This document shows, piece by piece, positions 1-7,737 of a DNA stretch of 46,256 bases. The DNA is from Solirubrobacter phytolaccae (GTDB lineage Bacteria; Actinomycetota; Thermoleophilia; Solirubrobacterales; Solirubrobacteraceae): the NCBI RefSeq assembly GCF_027587195.1, contig NZ_JAPDDP010000065.1, positions 1-46,256 of the forward strand, read 5' to 3'. The notes below the pieces were generated by a model. It made no database searches and was not told the DNA's origin. It was given only the letters and a program-made list of their open reading frames with translations. The number at the start of each line of letters is the position of its first letter. Position 1 is the stretch's first letter. The position numbers and the translations under genes are program-made.

Positions 1-101
1 GACAGACCCGGCGCCGCTGCGCTGACGTCCCAATGAGCCGGCTGCGCCGGAAAGCGCCCGCGCTCGCGGGCCAACACGTCATTGCCACCCAGACGCGAGT
101 C

Positions 102-244
102 ATCCGTCACTTTGGGCCCCCACAGGGCCCCAACCGACGGAGCACTCCCGTCATCCGTCACTTAACGCCCCTCACGGGCGTCAACTGACGGATCGCTCCC
201 GTCATCCGTCACTTGACCCCCTGTGCGGGGGTCAACTGACGGAT
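102..244. repeat. Three tandem nested hairpins (intergenic palindromic repeat)
   Basis: Three units begin at 102, 153 and 204, about 51 nt apart. Each has a conserved outer stem, ATCCGTCA paired with TGACGGAT (exact in units 2 and 3; TCCGTC/GACGGA in unit 1), around an inner stem whose sequence differs in each unit but stays self-complementary. Unit 3 has a perfect 9-bp inner stem at 213-221/227-235 with loop TGTGC. Unit 2 has ACGCCC/GGGCGT at 165-170/176-181. Unit 1 has TTGGGCCC paired with GGGCCC-C-AA. There is no U-tract, so a simple intrinsic terminator is not obvious. The units lie downstream of the VOC gene that ends at 415. Confidence 0.85.
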
Positions 245-329
245 CACCCCACGGACGAACGCGCGGCCCGCGCCCGGGCGCAACCCGGCGCAGCCGCTCA
301 TCCGCACAAGAGCGCACCGGCCGCGACGG

Positions 330-347
330 GTCAAGAAATTTCTTGAC
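330..347. promoter_or_regulatory. 18-bp perfect AT-rich palindrome
   Basis: GTCAAGAAATTTCTTGAC is self-complementary over all 18 bases and unusually AT-rich for this genome. It lies in the gene-free stretch 1-414, about 70 nt beyond the stop of the VOC gene at 415. It could be an operator for a dimeric regulator of a gene outside the window or a structured RNA end. No promoter elements next to it are convincing. Confidence 0.6.
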
Positions 348-414
348 GCGACGCCCGACGGTGTGGTCCCCGAGCCACGCAACGCACACCGCGCGCCACC
401 CGAGCTGAACGCCG

Positions 415-1257
415 CTACGAAGGCGGCTTAAACTGCCCCGCCGTGAACGTTGCGCCGTCGGGGTCGCGGAGCACCGTGATCCGCTGCCACGGGATGTCGA
501 AGGGCTCGACGAGCACCTCGCCGCCGAGCTCGCGGGCGCGGGCGGCGGCCTGGTCCGCGTCGGCGACCGAGATCGTGACGTGCCAGCGCGGGCCGCCCTT
601 GTCCATCGGCTCGAACCAGGCCACCGTGTCCGTGAACCGCGGCGGGGCGCCGCTCTCGGCGTGACGGGTGCGGACACCCGGATCGATCGTCTCGAGGTAG
701 TCCCCGTACTCGGGCACGACGATCGTGATCGAGGGCTCGCCGCCGACGTCGACCGCGTCGAACTCCCAAGGGAACACCGCGCCGTAGAAGCGCTTCGCGG
801 CCTCCATGTCGGCGGTGACGAGGTTGGACCAGTTCCAGCTGCCGGGCGCGTTGACGACCTCAGCGCCGATGTGCGTGTTCGCCTGCCAGACGGCGAAGGT
901 CGCCCCTTCGGGATCGGCGCACATCGCCATCCGCCCGGCGTCGAGCACGTCGTGCGGCTCGACGAGCACGCGGCCGCCCGCCGCACGGACCCGCTGCGCC
1001 GCCTCATCCGCGCTGTCCACCGCGATGTAGGTCGTCCACCCCACGTGCTCGAGACCGTTGTCCCACGAGCCGATCGCCGCCACGAGCCCGCCATCCACCG
1101 TCGCCTCGAAGTACGTCTCCGACGCCCCGGGCGGCATCTGGTCGGCCAGTTCCCAGCCGAGTACCCCGCTGTAGAAGGCCACTGCCGCCTTCGTGTCGGG
1201 GCGGGCGCTGTCGATCCAGCAGGGCACTCCAGCGGGGTATCGATCTCGCTTGGGCAT
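415..1257 (-). CDS. Two-domain VOC (glyoxalase/bleomycin-resistance-like) protein
   Basis: This 280-residue protein carries two tandem VOC modules, roughly residues 7-125 and 140-275. Each shows the beta-alpha-beta-beta-beta pattern, with the hallmark DPEGATFAVWQ in the first half and DPDGATFTAGQF in the second. VOC proteins use such modules to bind a metal or a small hydrophobic ligand. Two-domain actinobacterial forms are usually hypothetical or resistance-related, so the substrate cannot be called. The ATG at 1257 (protein start MPKRDRYPAG) fits the start of the first module. An AGGAGC sequence lies roughly 25 nt upstream, rather far for a ribosome site. The gene follows the polymerase IV gene on the same strand with about 38 nt between. 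Confidence 0.85.
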   Translation of the reverse strand: MPKRDRYPAGVPCWIDSARPDTKAAVAFYSGVLGWELADQMPPGASETYFEATVDGGLVAAIGSWDNGLEHVGWTTYIAVDSADEAAQRVRAAGGRVLVEPHDVLDAGRMAMCADPEGATFAVWQANTHIGAEVVNAPGSWNWSNLVTADMEAAKRFYGAVFPWEFDAVDVGGEPSITIVVPEYGDYLETIDPGVRTRHAESGAPPRFTDTVAWFEPMDKGGPRWHVTISVADADQAAARARELGGEVLVEPFDIPWQRITVLRDPDGATFTAGQFKPPS

Positions 1258-1295
1258 GAGCGCATCATGAAGGCCATAGCGGTCAGCTCCTGGCC

Positions 1296-2491
1296 TCAAT
1301 CCGGAAGGTGCGGCATCGCGATCCCGGGGTCCCGACCGACGAGCACGCCACGCGTGATCGAGGCACCGCCGAAGCGGTCTCGCACGTCGTCCACCGCCGC
1401 GTCCAGCCGCGACGCTTTCGTCTCGTCCAGCGGCAGGGCGAGCTGCACGGCCTCGGCGTCCTCGAGGTTCGTCAGCGAGAGTCCGAGCAGCGTCACCCCC
1501 TCGCGCTCGATCGTCGGCATCGCGCCCGCGAGCAGCTCCCGCGCGGCCGCGAGAATCGGCCGCGTGTCCGCGGTCGGCGCGCCGAGCGTCTGCGAACGCG
1601 TCGCGCGCGAGAAGTCGTCGAAGCGCAGCCGCAGGATGATCGTCCGGCACACACGGCGAGCGGTCCGCAGGCGCCGCCCGATCCGATCCACGAGCGCGAC
1701 CAGCGTCGCGTCCAGCGCCTCGGGCGTCTTCGGCCCGCGCCGGCCGAGCGCGCGCTGACCACCGATCGAGCGGCGACGCACCCCGGTCCGCACGCGTCGC
1801 GCGTCCCGGCCGTGCGCGAGCGCGTGGAGCTGATGCCCCGCGGCCTTGCCCACCAACGAGACGAGCATCTCCTCCGGCAGCTCCGCGACCTGCGCGACGG
1901 TCACGATCCCGCGCGCGTGCAGCTTGCCCGCCGTGACCTTGCCGACACCCCACACGCCTCCACCGGCAGCGGGTGCAGGAACGCGAGCTCGCCGTCCACC
2001 GGCACCACGAGCAGGCCGTCCGGCTTGGCCTGCGCGGAGGCCACCTTGGCGAGGAACTTCGTGCGCGCTACGCCGACGGTGATCGGCAACCCGACCTTGT
2101 CGCGCACCCGGACACGCAGGCGCTCGGCGATCTCCGCCGGCGTCCCCGCGATCCTTTCCATCCCGCGCACGTCGATGAACGCCTCGTCGATCGACAGCCC
2201 TTCCACGAGCGGCGAGGTGTCCTCGAACACCTTGAAGACCGCCTTGCTGGCCTTCGTGTACGCGTCGAAGCGCGGCGGGACGAAGATCAGCCCCGGGCAG
2301 AGCTTCTTCGCCGCCCACCCGCCCATGCCGCCCGCCACGCCGTACGCCTTCGCCTCGTAGGACGCGGCGGTGATGACGCCCCCGCCGACCGCGATCGGCT
2401 TGCCCATCAGCCGCGGGTTGTCGCGCTGCTCCACCGACGCGAAGAACGAGTCGAGGTCAGCGTGGAGAATCGTTCCGTCCGCACCATGCAC
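1296..2491 (-). pseudogene. dinB: DNA polymerase IV (Y-family, DinB) with a single-base frameshift
   Basis: Two reading frames together give a full Y-family translesion polymerase of about 398 residues. The first frame, from GTG 2491, has the catalytic DLDSFFASVEQRD and SIDEAFIDV motifs and runs to FLHPLPVEA at 1955. The family then continues L-W-G-V-G-K, but the DNA reads GCG-TGTGGGG. One base (probably C of GCGCTG) is missing between 1955 and 1954. The second frame carries WGVGKVTAGKLHARGI, the RRRSIG-QRALGR segment and the little-finger domain to LPD at 1296. As read, the protein stops soon after the shift and loses its little finger. This may be a true lesion, a sequencing error or, less likely, programmed frameshifting. 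A LexA box overlaps the start. Confidence 0.85.
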
Positions 2492-2504
2492 GAACGTATG
2501 TTCG
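2491..2504. promoter_or_regulatory. LexA (SOS) box at the dinB start
   Basis: CGAACGTATGTTCG matches the Gram-positive and actinobacterial LexA consensus CGAAC-RNRY-GTTYG at every position. The box ends on the first base of the proposed GTG start of the polymerase IV gene. LexA bound here would cover the -10/start region, so either the mRNA is nearly leaderless or the true start is slightly downstream. This is the expected SOS control of a translesion polymerase. Confidence 0.85.
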
Positions 2505-2535
2505 CATGGGATGCGGACGGACGGCGATGTCTGGA

Positions 2536-3816
2536 CTAGGTCGCCTGCAGCACGAGCCGAGGAACCGGCCGGGTCCGCCAGGCCTCGAACGCCACCACGA
2601 GCGCGAGCGCGGCGATAACGGAGCCGAAGATCTCGAACGTCGTCTGCAGGCCGAGCGTGTTGACCACCGAGCCCGCGATGATCGCCGGCACCGAGATCGC
2701 CAGGTAGGCGACGATGTAGAACGCCGACATCACCGCGCCGCGGTGGTCGGGCGGGATCGCCACCGACAACGCGCGCAGCGCGCCGAGGAAGGCCACGCCG
2801 AAGCCGCCTCCGCCGATGATCGCGCCGGCCCAGAAGAGACCCTCGGACGCGGAAGCTGCCGACAGGACGATCAGGACCATCCCGAGCGAGAGCGCGAGCG
2901 AGCCGTAGGCCGCGCCCGCCCACGGCGCCGTGCGCCCGAACAGGAGCTGGGCCGCCGCACCCGAGCCCGCGAGGGCGAAGATGCTCAGCCCGACGACGAG
3001 ATGGTTCGGCGTGTGGAACAGCGTCGCCGACAGCTGCGGCCCGAGCGACAGGAAGAGCCCGCCGATCGACCACGAGGAGATCACGCCGAGCGCCGCGAGC
3101 AGGAACGGCCGGCGCACGACGGGCGGGATGCTCGGCCGCTGCGGCGTGAACCGCGGGCGCGAGCGCACCGCGACCGGCTCGGGCATCAGCACGGCGCCGA
3201 CGAAGGCGATCGCGAACAGCGTGAAGAGCGCGACGTACGGCAGCACACGCGGCGCGGGCGCGTACTCGACGAGCGCCGAGGACACGAGCACACCGAGCCC
3301 CATGCCGCCGGCGCTGACGACGCCGTTGGTCAGCCCCACTCCGGCCGGGTCGCGCCGTGGATGCAGGTCGAGCAGAGCGGCGCTCGCCGCACCGAGCGCG
3401 AGACCGGTCGCCACACCCTGCAAGCCGCGCGCGACGAACAACCACGTGACCGACGAAGCGACCATGAACGCGAGCGACGTCAGGAGCAAGCCGCCGAGCG
3501 CGACGAGGAGCACCGGGCGCCGCCCCCACTCGTCGCTGACGCGACCGGCCAGCAGCAGCGCGAGCAGCACGCCGAACGCGTAGGTCGCGTACACGAGCGT
3601 CAGCACCACCGACGAGAAGCCCCAGAGCTCGCGGTACGTGGCGTACAGCGGCGAAGGCGTGCTCGAGGCGAACAACGAGAGCCCGATCACTGCGGCGACG
3701 AGCGCGTACGCGAGCCGCGGCGAGAGCGTGCGCCGCTCGCGCGCCTGGTCGGGCGCGGGCACGCCGGAGGGGTCGTGGCCCGGCGGTGCGGTTGGGGTGG
3801 TGCGAGAGCGCGACAT
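2536..3816 (-). CDS. MFS drug/metabolite exporter, 12 TM
   Basis: This 426-residue major facilitator has about 12 hydrophobic spans. Family signatures include the loop 2-3 motif around LLAGRVSDEWGRRPVLL, followed by the ARGLQGVATG segment of TM4. The N-terminal ~45 residues are hydrophilic and Pro-rich, hence cytoplasmic. The ATG at 3816 was chosen over in-frame upstream codons because upstream codons fall in the operator region. The gene is divergent from an ArsR-family gene at 3875 with an inverted repeat between them, so the repressor probably controls this pump. The substrate is unknown. Confidence 0.85.
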   Translation of the reverse strand: MSRSRTTPTAPPGHDPSGVPAPDQARERRTLSPRLAYALVAAVIGLSLFASSTPSPLYATYRELWGFSSVVLTLVYATYAFGVLLALLLAGRVSDEWGRRPVLLVALGGLLLTSLAFMVASSVTWLFVARGLQGVATGLALGAASAALLDLHPRRDPAGVGLTNGVVSAGGMGLGVLVSSALVEYAPAPRVLPYVALFTLFAIAFVGAVLMPEPVAVRSRPRFTPQRPSIPPVVRRPFLLAALGVISSWSIGGLFLSLGPQLSATLFHTPNHLVVGLSIFALAGSGAAAQLLFGRTAPWAGAAYGSLALSLGMVLIVLSAASASEGLFWAGAIIGGGGFGVAFLGALRALSVAIPPDHRGAVMSAFYIVAYLAISVPAIIAGSVVNTLGLQTTFEIFGSVIAALALVVAFEAWRTRPVPRLVLQAT

Positions 3817-3840
3817 GGCAGACCCGGCCTGTTTCGATAT

Positions 3841-3856
3841 TTCCAAAGTCATGGAA
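3841..3856. promoter_or_regulatory. Inverted-repeat operator between MFS and ArsR genes
   Basis: TTCCA-N6-TGGAA sits midway between the divergent starts at 3816 (MFS) and 3875 (ArsR). An AT-rich TATAGA lies just beyond it toward the ArsR gene. Position and symmetry fit a site for the adjacent ArsR-type dimer. Confidence 0.5.
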
Positions 3857-3874
3857 CTATAGAAGTTGTACCAT

Positions 3875-4201
3875 ATGGGCATGCCGGCCACGCCCACTCG
3901 CGAGCGGATCGCTCATCCGGAGACGTCCGCACTCGATCTCGCGACGATCATGCGCGCGGCCGGCGACCCGGTTCGGCTGGAGATCGTGCGGCTGTTGGGC
4001 GACGGTGGCGAGCACCTGTGCGGAGAGCTCAGCCAGGCGCTGCAGATCCCGACGTCCACCGGCAGCTATCACCTGAAGCTGCTGCGGGAGGCGGGGATCA
4101 CGCGGACGCGCGCGGTGGGCACGCAGCGGCTCATCAGCCTGCGCGCGGACGATCTCGAGTCCCGATTCCCGGGGCTGCCTCGGGTGCTCACCGGTTCCTG
4201 A
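3875..4201 (+). CDS. ArsR-family winged-helix regulator
   Basis: This 108-residue protein has a single ArsR winged-helix domain: the DPVRLEIVRLLGDGG helix, the recognition region around STGSYHLKLLREAGI, and a wing at RTRAVGTQRLISLR. No metal-binding Cys motif (CxC in alpha-3) is present, so it is probably not a metal sensor. ATG 3875 is preferred; an in-frame TTG at 3866 would add three residues. It is divergent from the MFS exporter and 42 nt upstream of the beta-lactamase-like hydrolase, so it may control both. Confidence 0.85.
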   Translation: MGMPATPTRERIAHPETSALDLATIMRAAGDPVRLEIVRLLGDGGEHLCGELSQALQIPTSTGSYHLKLLREAGITRTRAVGTQRLISLRADDLESRFPGLPRVLTGS

Positions 4202-4243
4202 GACACTTCCCGTCGAGCGCATCCGACGGGGAGGAGAGCCCAC

Positions 4244-5416
4244 ATGAGCGCCATCACGGGGACCCGCATCGACGAGGTCCTGCAGCACGCCGTCGAATCG
4301 GGGGCGATGCCGAACGTCGTCGCCACCGCCGCCACCGCGGAAGGCCCGATCTACGAAGGAGCGTTCGGCCCCAGGGCGGTGGGCAAGCCCGAGCCAGTGA
4401 CCGTGGACACGCTGCACCGGATCGCGTCGATGACGAAGATGGTCACCACCGTCGCGGCGCTGCAGCTCGTCGAGCGGGAGCAGCTGGACCTGGACGACCC
4501 GGTTGCGAAGTACCGGCCCGAGTTCGCGAACTTGCAGGTGCTCGAGGGCTGGGAAGGCGACGAGCCGCGCCTGCGCGCGCCGAAGACCCACGCGACCGTG
4601 CGCCAGCTCGTCACGCACACCTCCGGGCTGGGCTATTGGTTCTGGAACGCGGACCTCGTGCGTTGGGAGGCGAAGACCGGCACGGGCAACGCGCTGGCGG
4701 GGACCGAGGACGCGTTCACCGCGCCGCTCGTCGCCGACCCCGGCACGCGGGTGGAGTACGGGATCAACACGGACTGGCTCGGCCTCGTGGTCGAAGCCGT
4801 CTCCGGCCAAGCGCTGGACGCCTACTTCGACGAGCACATCCTCGGCCCGCTCGGGATGGAGCAGGCCACCTTCCACCCCACCGACCAGCAGCGCGAGAAC
4901 CTCGCCGCCGTCCACCTGCACGACGAGCAGACCGGCGCCTGGAACGCGACCAGCGTGGACTGGAACACCGCACCGGACTGGTGGGCCGGCGGCCACGGCC
5001 TCTACTGCCCGCCCAGCGAGTACCTGCGCTTCCAGCGGATGCTGCTGGGCAACGGCACGCTGGACGGCGCGAAGATCCTCGAGTCCAAGACGGTCGAGGA
5101 CGCGTTCTCGAACCAGATCGGCGCGCTCGACTGGCCCGCCGCGATCGCCACGGCCGAGCCGCCGACCACGGCCGACTTCAACGCCGGCCCCGGCTACAAG
5201 TTCGGCCTCGGGCTGCTGCGCAACAGCGAGGACATCCCGGGCATGCGCCGTGCCGGCAGCGGCGCTTGGGCCGGCATCTTCAACACCCACTTCTGGGTGG
5301 ACCGCACGACGGGCATCACCGGCGCGGTCTACACCCAGACGCTCCCGTTCGTGGAGCCCGACGTCTTCCAGGTCTACGTCGACTTCGAGACGGCGCTCTA
5401 CGCGTCGCTGCGGTAG
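4244..5416 (+). CDS. Serine beta-lactamase-like hydrolase (class C/EstB-type)
   Basis: This 390-residue serine hydrolase of the beta-lactamase/penicillin-binding fold has the nucleophile motif S62-M-T-K65 and a tyrosine motif EYGINTDWLG (Y172). The HTSGL segment at 125-129 is typical of this group. There is no signal peptide, so it is probably a cytoplasmic esterase or amidase rather than a secreted beta-lactamase. A strong Shine-Dalgarno GGGGAGGAG lies 7 nt before ATG 4244. It follows the ArsR gene on the same strand and may be co-transcribed with it. A GC-rich hairpin follows at 5435-5458. Confidence 0.88.
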   Translation: MSAITGTRIDEVLQHAVESGAMPNVVATAATAEGPIYEGAFGPRAVGKPEPVTVDTLHRIASMTKMVTTVAALQLVEREQLDLDDPVAKYRPEFANLQVLEGWEGDEPRLRAPKTHATVRQLVTHTSGLGYWFWNADLVRWEAKTGTGNALAGTEDAFTAPLVADPGTRVEYGINTDWLGLVVEAVSGQALDAYFDEHILGPLGMEQATFHPTDQQRENLAAVHLHDEQTGAWNATSVDWNTAPDWWAGGHGLYCPPSEYLRFQRMLLGNGTLDGAKILESKTVEDAFSNQIGALDWPAAIATAEPPTTADFNAGPGYKFGLGLLRNSEDIPGMRRAGSGAWAGIFNTHFWVDRTTGITGAVYTQTLPFVEPDVFQVYVDFETALYASLR

Positions 5417-5434
5417 CGATCGTTAACCAAGGAC

Positions 5435-5458
5435 GGCGCCGCTGGGGAAAGCGGCGCC
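5435..5458. terminator. GC-rich stem-loop between convergent genes
   Basis: GGCGCCGCT-GGGGAA-AGCGGCGCC forms a perfect 9-bp stem with a 6-nt loop 18 nt after the hydrolase stop. No T-run follows, as is common in high-GC actinobacterial terminators. It can serve either of the convergent genes ending at 5416 and 5551. Confidence 0.6.
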
Positions 5459-5508
5459 GCCGGGGACGTACGGTGCCGTCTGGACGGGCGGCACCCCGAG
5501 GATCGGAC

Positions 5509-5524
5509 GGCGCCCTGAGGCGCC
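5509..5524. terminator. Second GC stem-loop, exporter side
   Basis: GGCGCC-CTGA-GGCGCC forms a 6-bp stem with a tetraloop 26 nt from the stop of the minus-strand exporter. A looser pairing, GGTGCCG with CGGCACC, lies between this hairpin and the one at 5435, giving three hairpins in about 130 nt. Confidence 0.5.
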
Positions 5525-5550
5525 GCCGTTCGTGTCGGTCTGTGGAACTT

Positions 5551-7083
5551 CTAAGCGTGCATGAGGATCGGCGCCGCGGTGCCGTCCCCCTCCTCGTCCT
5601 CGATCGGAGCGGGCTTGCGACGCGGCAGCAGGAACGCGGCGAGCAGGGCCGGGATGACCAGCGCGGTGGCCCACCAGAACGTGTGGGTGAACGCGCCCGT
5701 CATGGTGTCGCGGACGGCGAGCGGGAGGTTCTGACCCGCCGCACCGCCGAGCCCGGACTCGGCCGAGCCGCCGCCAGCGCCGGCCTCGGCGAGGCGGTCG
5801 CTGAGCGCGACGGTGAGGATCACGGACATGACCGCGGTGCCGATCGAAGCGCCGACCTGCTGGATGATGTTGAGCGAGGTGGAGGCGCGGGCGACCTGGA
5901 CCTTGCGCAGCGTCTGCAGCGCGCCGGTCATCAGCGGCATCATCGTGAAGCCCATGCCGACGCCCTGGAAGAACAGGATCGCGCTGAGCGTCCAGTAGGA
6001 CGTGTCACCAGTGAGCTGGGTCAGGCCGACGAACGTCAGTCCGAGGACGATGAGGCCCGGGACGACGAGCTTGCCGATGCCGGTCTTATCGGCGAGCTGG
6101 CCCGCGATCGGCATGGCGATCATCGCGCCGATGCCCTGCGGGGCCAGCAGCAGGCCGGAGTCGAACGCCGACTCGCCGCGCACCGCCTGCAGGTACAGCG
6201 GGAGCAGCAGCATCGCGCCGAAGACCGAGATGATCATCAGCATCAGCGTGCCGGCCGCGACCGCGTAGGTGCGGTTCTTGAACAGGCGCAGGTCGATCAG
6301 CGCGTGCGGCGTGCGCAGCGCGTGGAACACGAAGGCGATCAGCAGCGCGAAGCCGATGAGCATCGGGACGATCACGATGGCGTGGCCGAAGCCGCCCTCG
6401 GAGCCGGACTCCGCCAGACCGTAGATCGCGAGGGCAAGGCCCGGCGACAGCAGCGCGAGCCCCAGCGTGTCGAACTTCTCGCTCGGCTGCGGCTCGTCCG
6501 TCGGCAGGATGCGCAGCGTGAGGAACAGCGCGACGACGCCGATCGGCAGGTTGATGAAGAAGATCCAGCGCCACGAGAAGTCGTCGACGAGCCAGCCGCC
6601 GAGGATCGGGCCGAAGATCGGGCCGAGCATCATCGGGATGCCGATGATCGCCATCACGCGACCGACGCGCTGCGGCCCGGCCGCGCGCGTGAGGATCGTC
6701 ATGCCGGCCGGCAGCAGCATGCCGCCGCCGAGGCCCTGGAGCACGCGGAAGAAGATCAAGGATTCGGCCGACCAGGCCGCGCCGCACAATGCAGAACCAG
6801 CCACGAACAGCGCGATGGCGAGCAGGTAGAGGCGCTTGGTCCCGAAGCGATCAGCGGCCCAGCCGGTGATCGGGATGACGGTCGCGAGCGCGAGCGTGTA
6901 GCCCGTGACGATCCACTGGATCGTGGAGAGCTCGGTATCGAAGTCACGCGCGAGCGTGTTGATCGCGACGTTGACGACCGTCGTGTCGAGAATCGACATG
7001 ATCGCGCCGAGCACGACTACGCTCGCGATCGCGAGCAGCTTGCGATCAAGCCCTTCTTCAGCGGGCTTCGGATCAGACGACAT
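5551..7083 (-). CDS. DHA2-family (EmrB/QacA) MFS multidrug exporter, 14 TM
   Basis: This 510-residue transporter has about 14 hydrophobic spans. It has the DHA2 signatures: SILDTTVVNVAI in TM1, GWAADRFGTKRLY in loop 2-3, RVLQGLGGGMLLPAG in TM4 and GPILGGWLVDDFSWRWIFFINLPIG in TM5-6 (the GxxxGPxxGG antiporter motif). It exports drugs in exchange for protons. ATG 7083 lies 11 nt inside the end of the TetR gene, which fits translational coupling. The two genes form one repressor-pump operon driven from the operator at 7692-7712. Confidence 0.92.
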   Translation of the reverse strand: MSSDPKPAEEGLDRKLLAIASVVVLGAIMSILDTTVVNVAINTLARDFDTELSTIQWIVTGYTLALATVIPITGWAADRFGTKRLYLLAIALFVAGSALCGAAWSAESLIFFRVLQGLGGGMLLPAGMTILTRAAGPQRVGRVMAIIGIPMMLGPIFGPILGGWLVDDFSWRWIFFINLPIGVVALFLTLRILPTDEPQPSEKFDTLGLALLSPGLALAIYGLAESGSEGGFGHAIVIVPMLIGFALLIAFVFHALRTPHALIDLRLFKNRTYAVAAGTLMLMIISVFGAMLLLPLYLQAVRGESAFDSGLLLAPQGIGAMIAMPIAGQLADKTGIGKLVVPGLIVLGLTFVGLTQLTGDTSYWTLSAILFFQGVGMGFTMMPLMTGALQTLRKVQVARASTSLNIIQQVGASIGTAVMSVILTVALSDRLAEAGAGGGSAESGLGGAAGQNLPLAVRDTMTGAFTHTFWWATALVIPALLAAFLLPRRKPAPIEDEEGDGTAAPILMHA

Positions 7084-7690
7084 TGGGAGCTGGTTCCTTC
7101 GAGCTAGTGAGGATGGGGAGCAGGACCCGATCGACGAGCTCCTCGACGAACGCGTCGTCGATGGCCTCGCCACGGATCAGGGACCGGGTGAAGATCATGG
7201 AGCCGGGGATGTCAGCGAACAGTGGGGTTACCTCGCCCACGATCTCGCCGCGCGCCGTGGCCCGTGCGAGCAAGGATTCGAATCTCGCCTGCTCGTCGCA
7301 GATGACCTCGTCGCGGAACAGCGCCTCCAGCTCCGGGCTGGACTGCAGCTGCATGATGAGCCCGGCCGCGACGTGCGGGTCGAAGCCCTCGGTCGTGGCG
7401 CCGATGTAGGCGATCAGGTCGCCGCGCAGGCTGCCCGTGTCCGGCAGCTTGCCGCCCTCCGCGCGCTTGGAGCGGATGGCTTCGACGACGATCTCCGCCT
7501 TGCCGCCCGGCCAGCGCCGGTAGATGGTCGGCTTGCTCACCCCGGCCCGGGAAGCAAGCGCGTCGACCGTCATCCGGTCGTAGCCAACCTCGGCCACGAG
7601 CGCGATCGCGGCGACCAGAATGGCCTCGCGACGGCGCGGATCGCGTGGGCGACCGCGATGGGGAGTATCGTCGACCGACGCCACACTCAT
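7073..7690 (-). CDS. TetR-family repressor of the adjacent exporter
   Basis: This 205-residue TetR protein has an N-terminal helix-turn-helix, with RREAILVAAIALVAEVGYDRMTV followed by recognition-helix GVSKPTIYRRWPGGKAE, and a helical ligand domain. The C-terminus (TetR_C-like, with RGDLIAYIG and DEVICDEQARFE) suggests a small-molecule sensor. Its start codon is 1 nt from a 21-bp palindrome, so it probably represses its own operon and perhaps the divergent F420 gene. Its 3' end overlaps the exporter start by 11 nt. Confidence 0.9.
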   Translation of the reverse strand: MSVASVDDTPHRGRPRDPRRREAILVAAIALVAEVGYDRMTVDALASRAGVSKPTIYRRWPGGKAEIVVEAIRSKRAEGGKLPDTGSLRGDLIAYIGATTEGFDPHVAAGLIMQLQSSPELEALFRDEVICDEQARFESLLARATARGEIVGEVTPLFADIPGSMIFTRSLIRGEAIDDAFVEELVDRVLLPILTSSKEPAPNVV

Positions 7691-7691
7691 G

Positions 7692-7712
7692 TTTACGACA
7701 CAGTATCGTAAA
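7692..7712. promoter_or_regulatory. TetR operator, 21-bp inverted repeat
   Basis: TTTACGA-N7-TCGTAAA is perfect in its 7-bp arms. It lies in the 47-nt gap between the divergent TetR (7690) and F420-dependent G6P dehydrogenase (7738) genes. It covers the likely -10 (TACTGT) of the repressor operon and sits just upstream of the -10 (TAAGGT, 7725-7730) of the plus-strand operon. Confidence 0.7.
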
Positions 7713-7737
7713 TCTTTAGGGGGCTAAGGTCCGTGGT

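Noticed and set aside
162..414. Possible genes in the first 414 nt
   Set aside because: The open frames run through hairpin repeats and antisense of the VOC gene and lack a start signal. Only a possible tail of an upstream gene ending at TGA 23-25 remains, which cannot be supported.
1950..1960. Programmed ribosomal frameshifting in dinB
   Set aside because: There is no slippery heptamer or downstream stimulatory structure in the expected place. A base loss or read error is simpler.
5551..7083. The EmrB-type exporter as the RiPP exporter
   Set aside because: It is 19 kb away, is in its own TetR operon, and shares no regulatory site with the RiPP promoter.
2506..7107. A 1533-codon open frame on the plus strand
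   Set aside because: It is antisense to two MFS genes and others, is Arg/Glu/Asp-rich, and continues through known genes on both strands. It is a GC-skew artefact.
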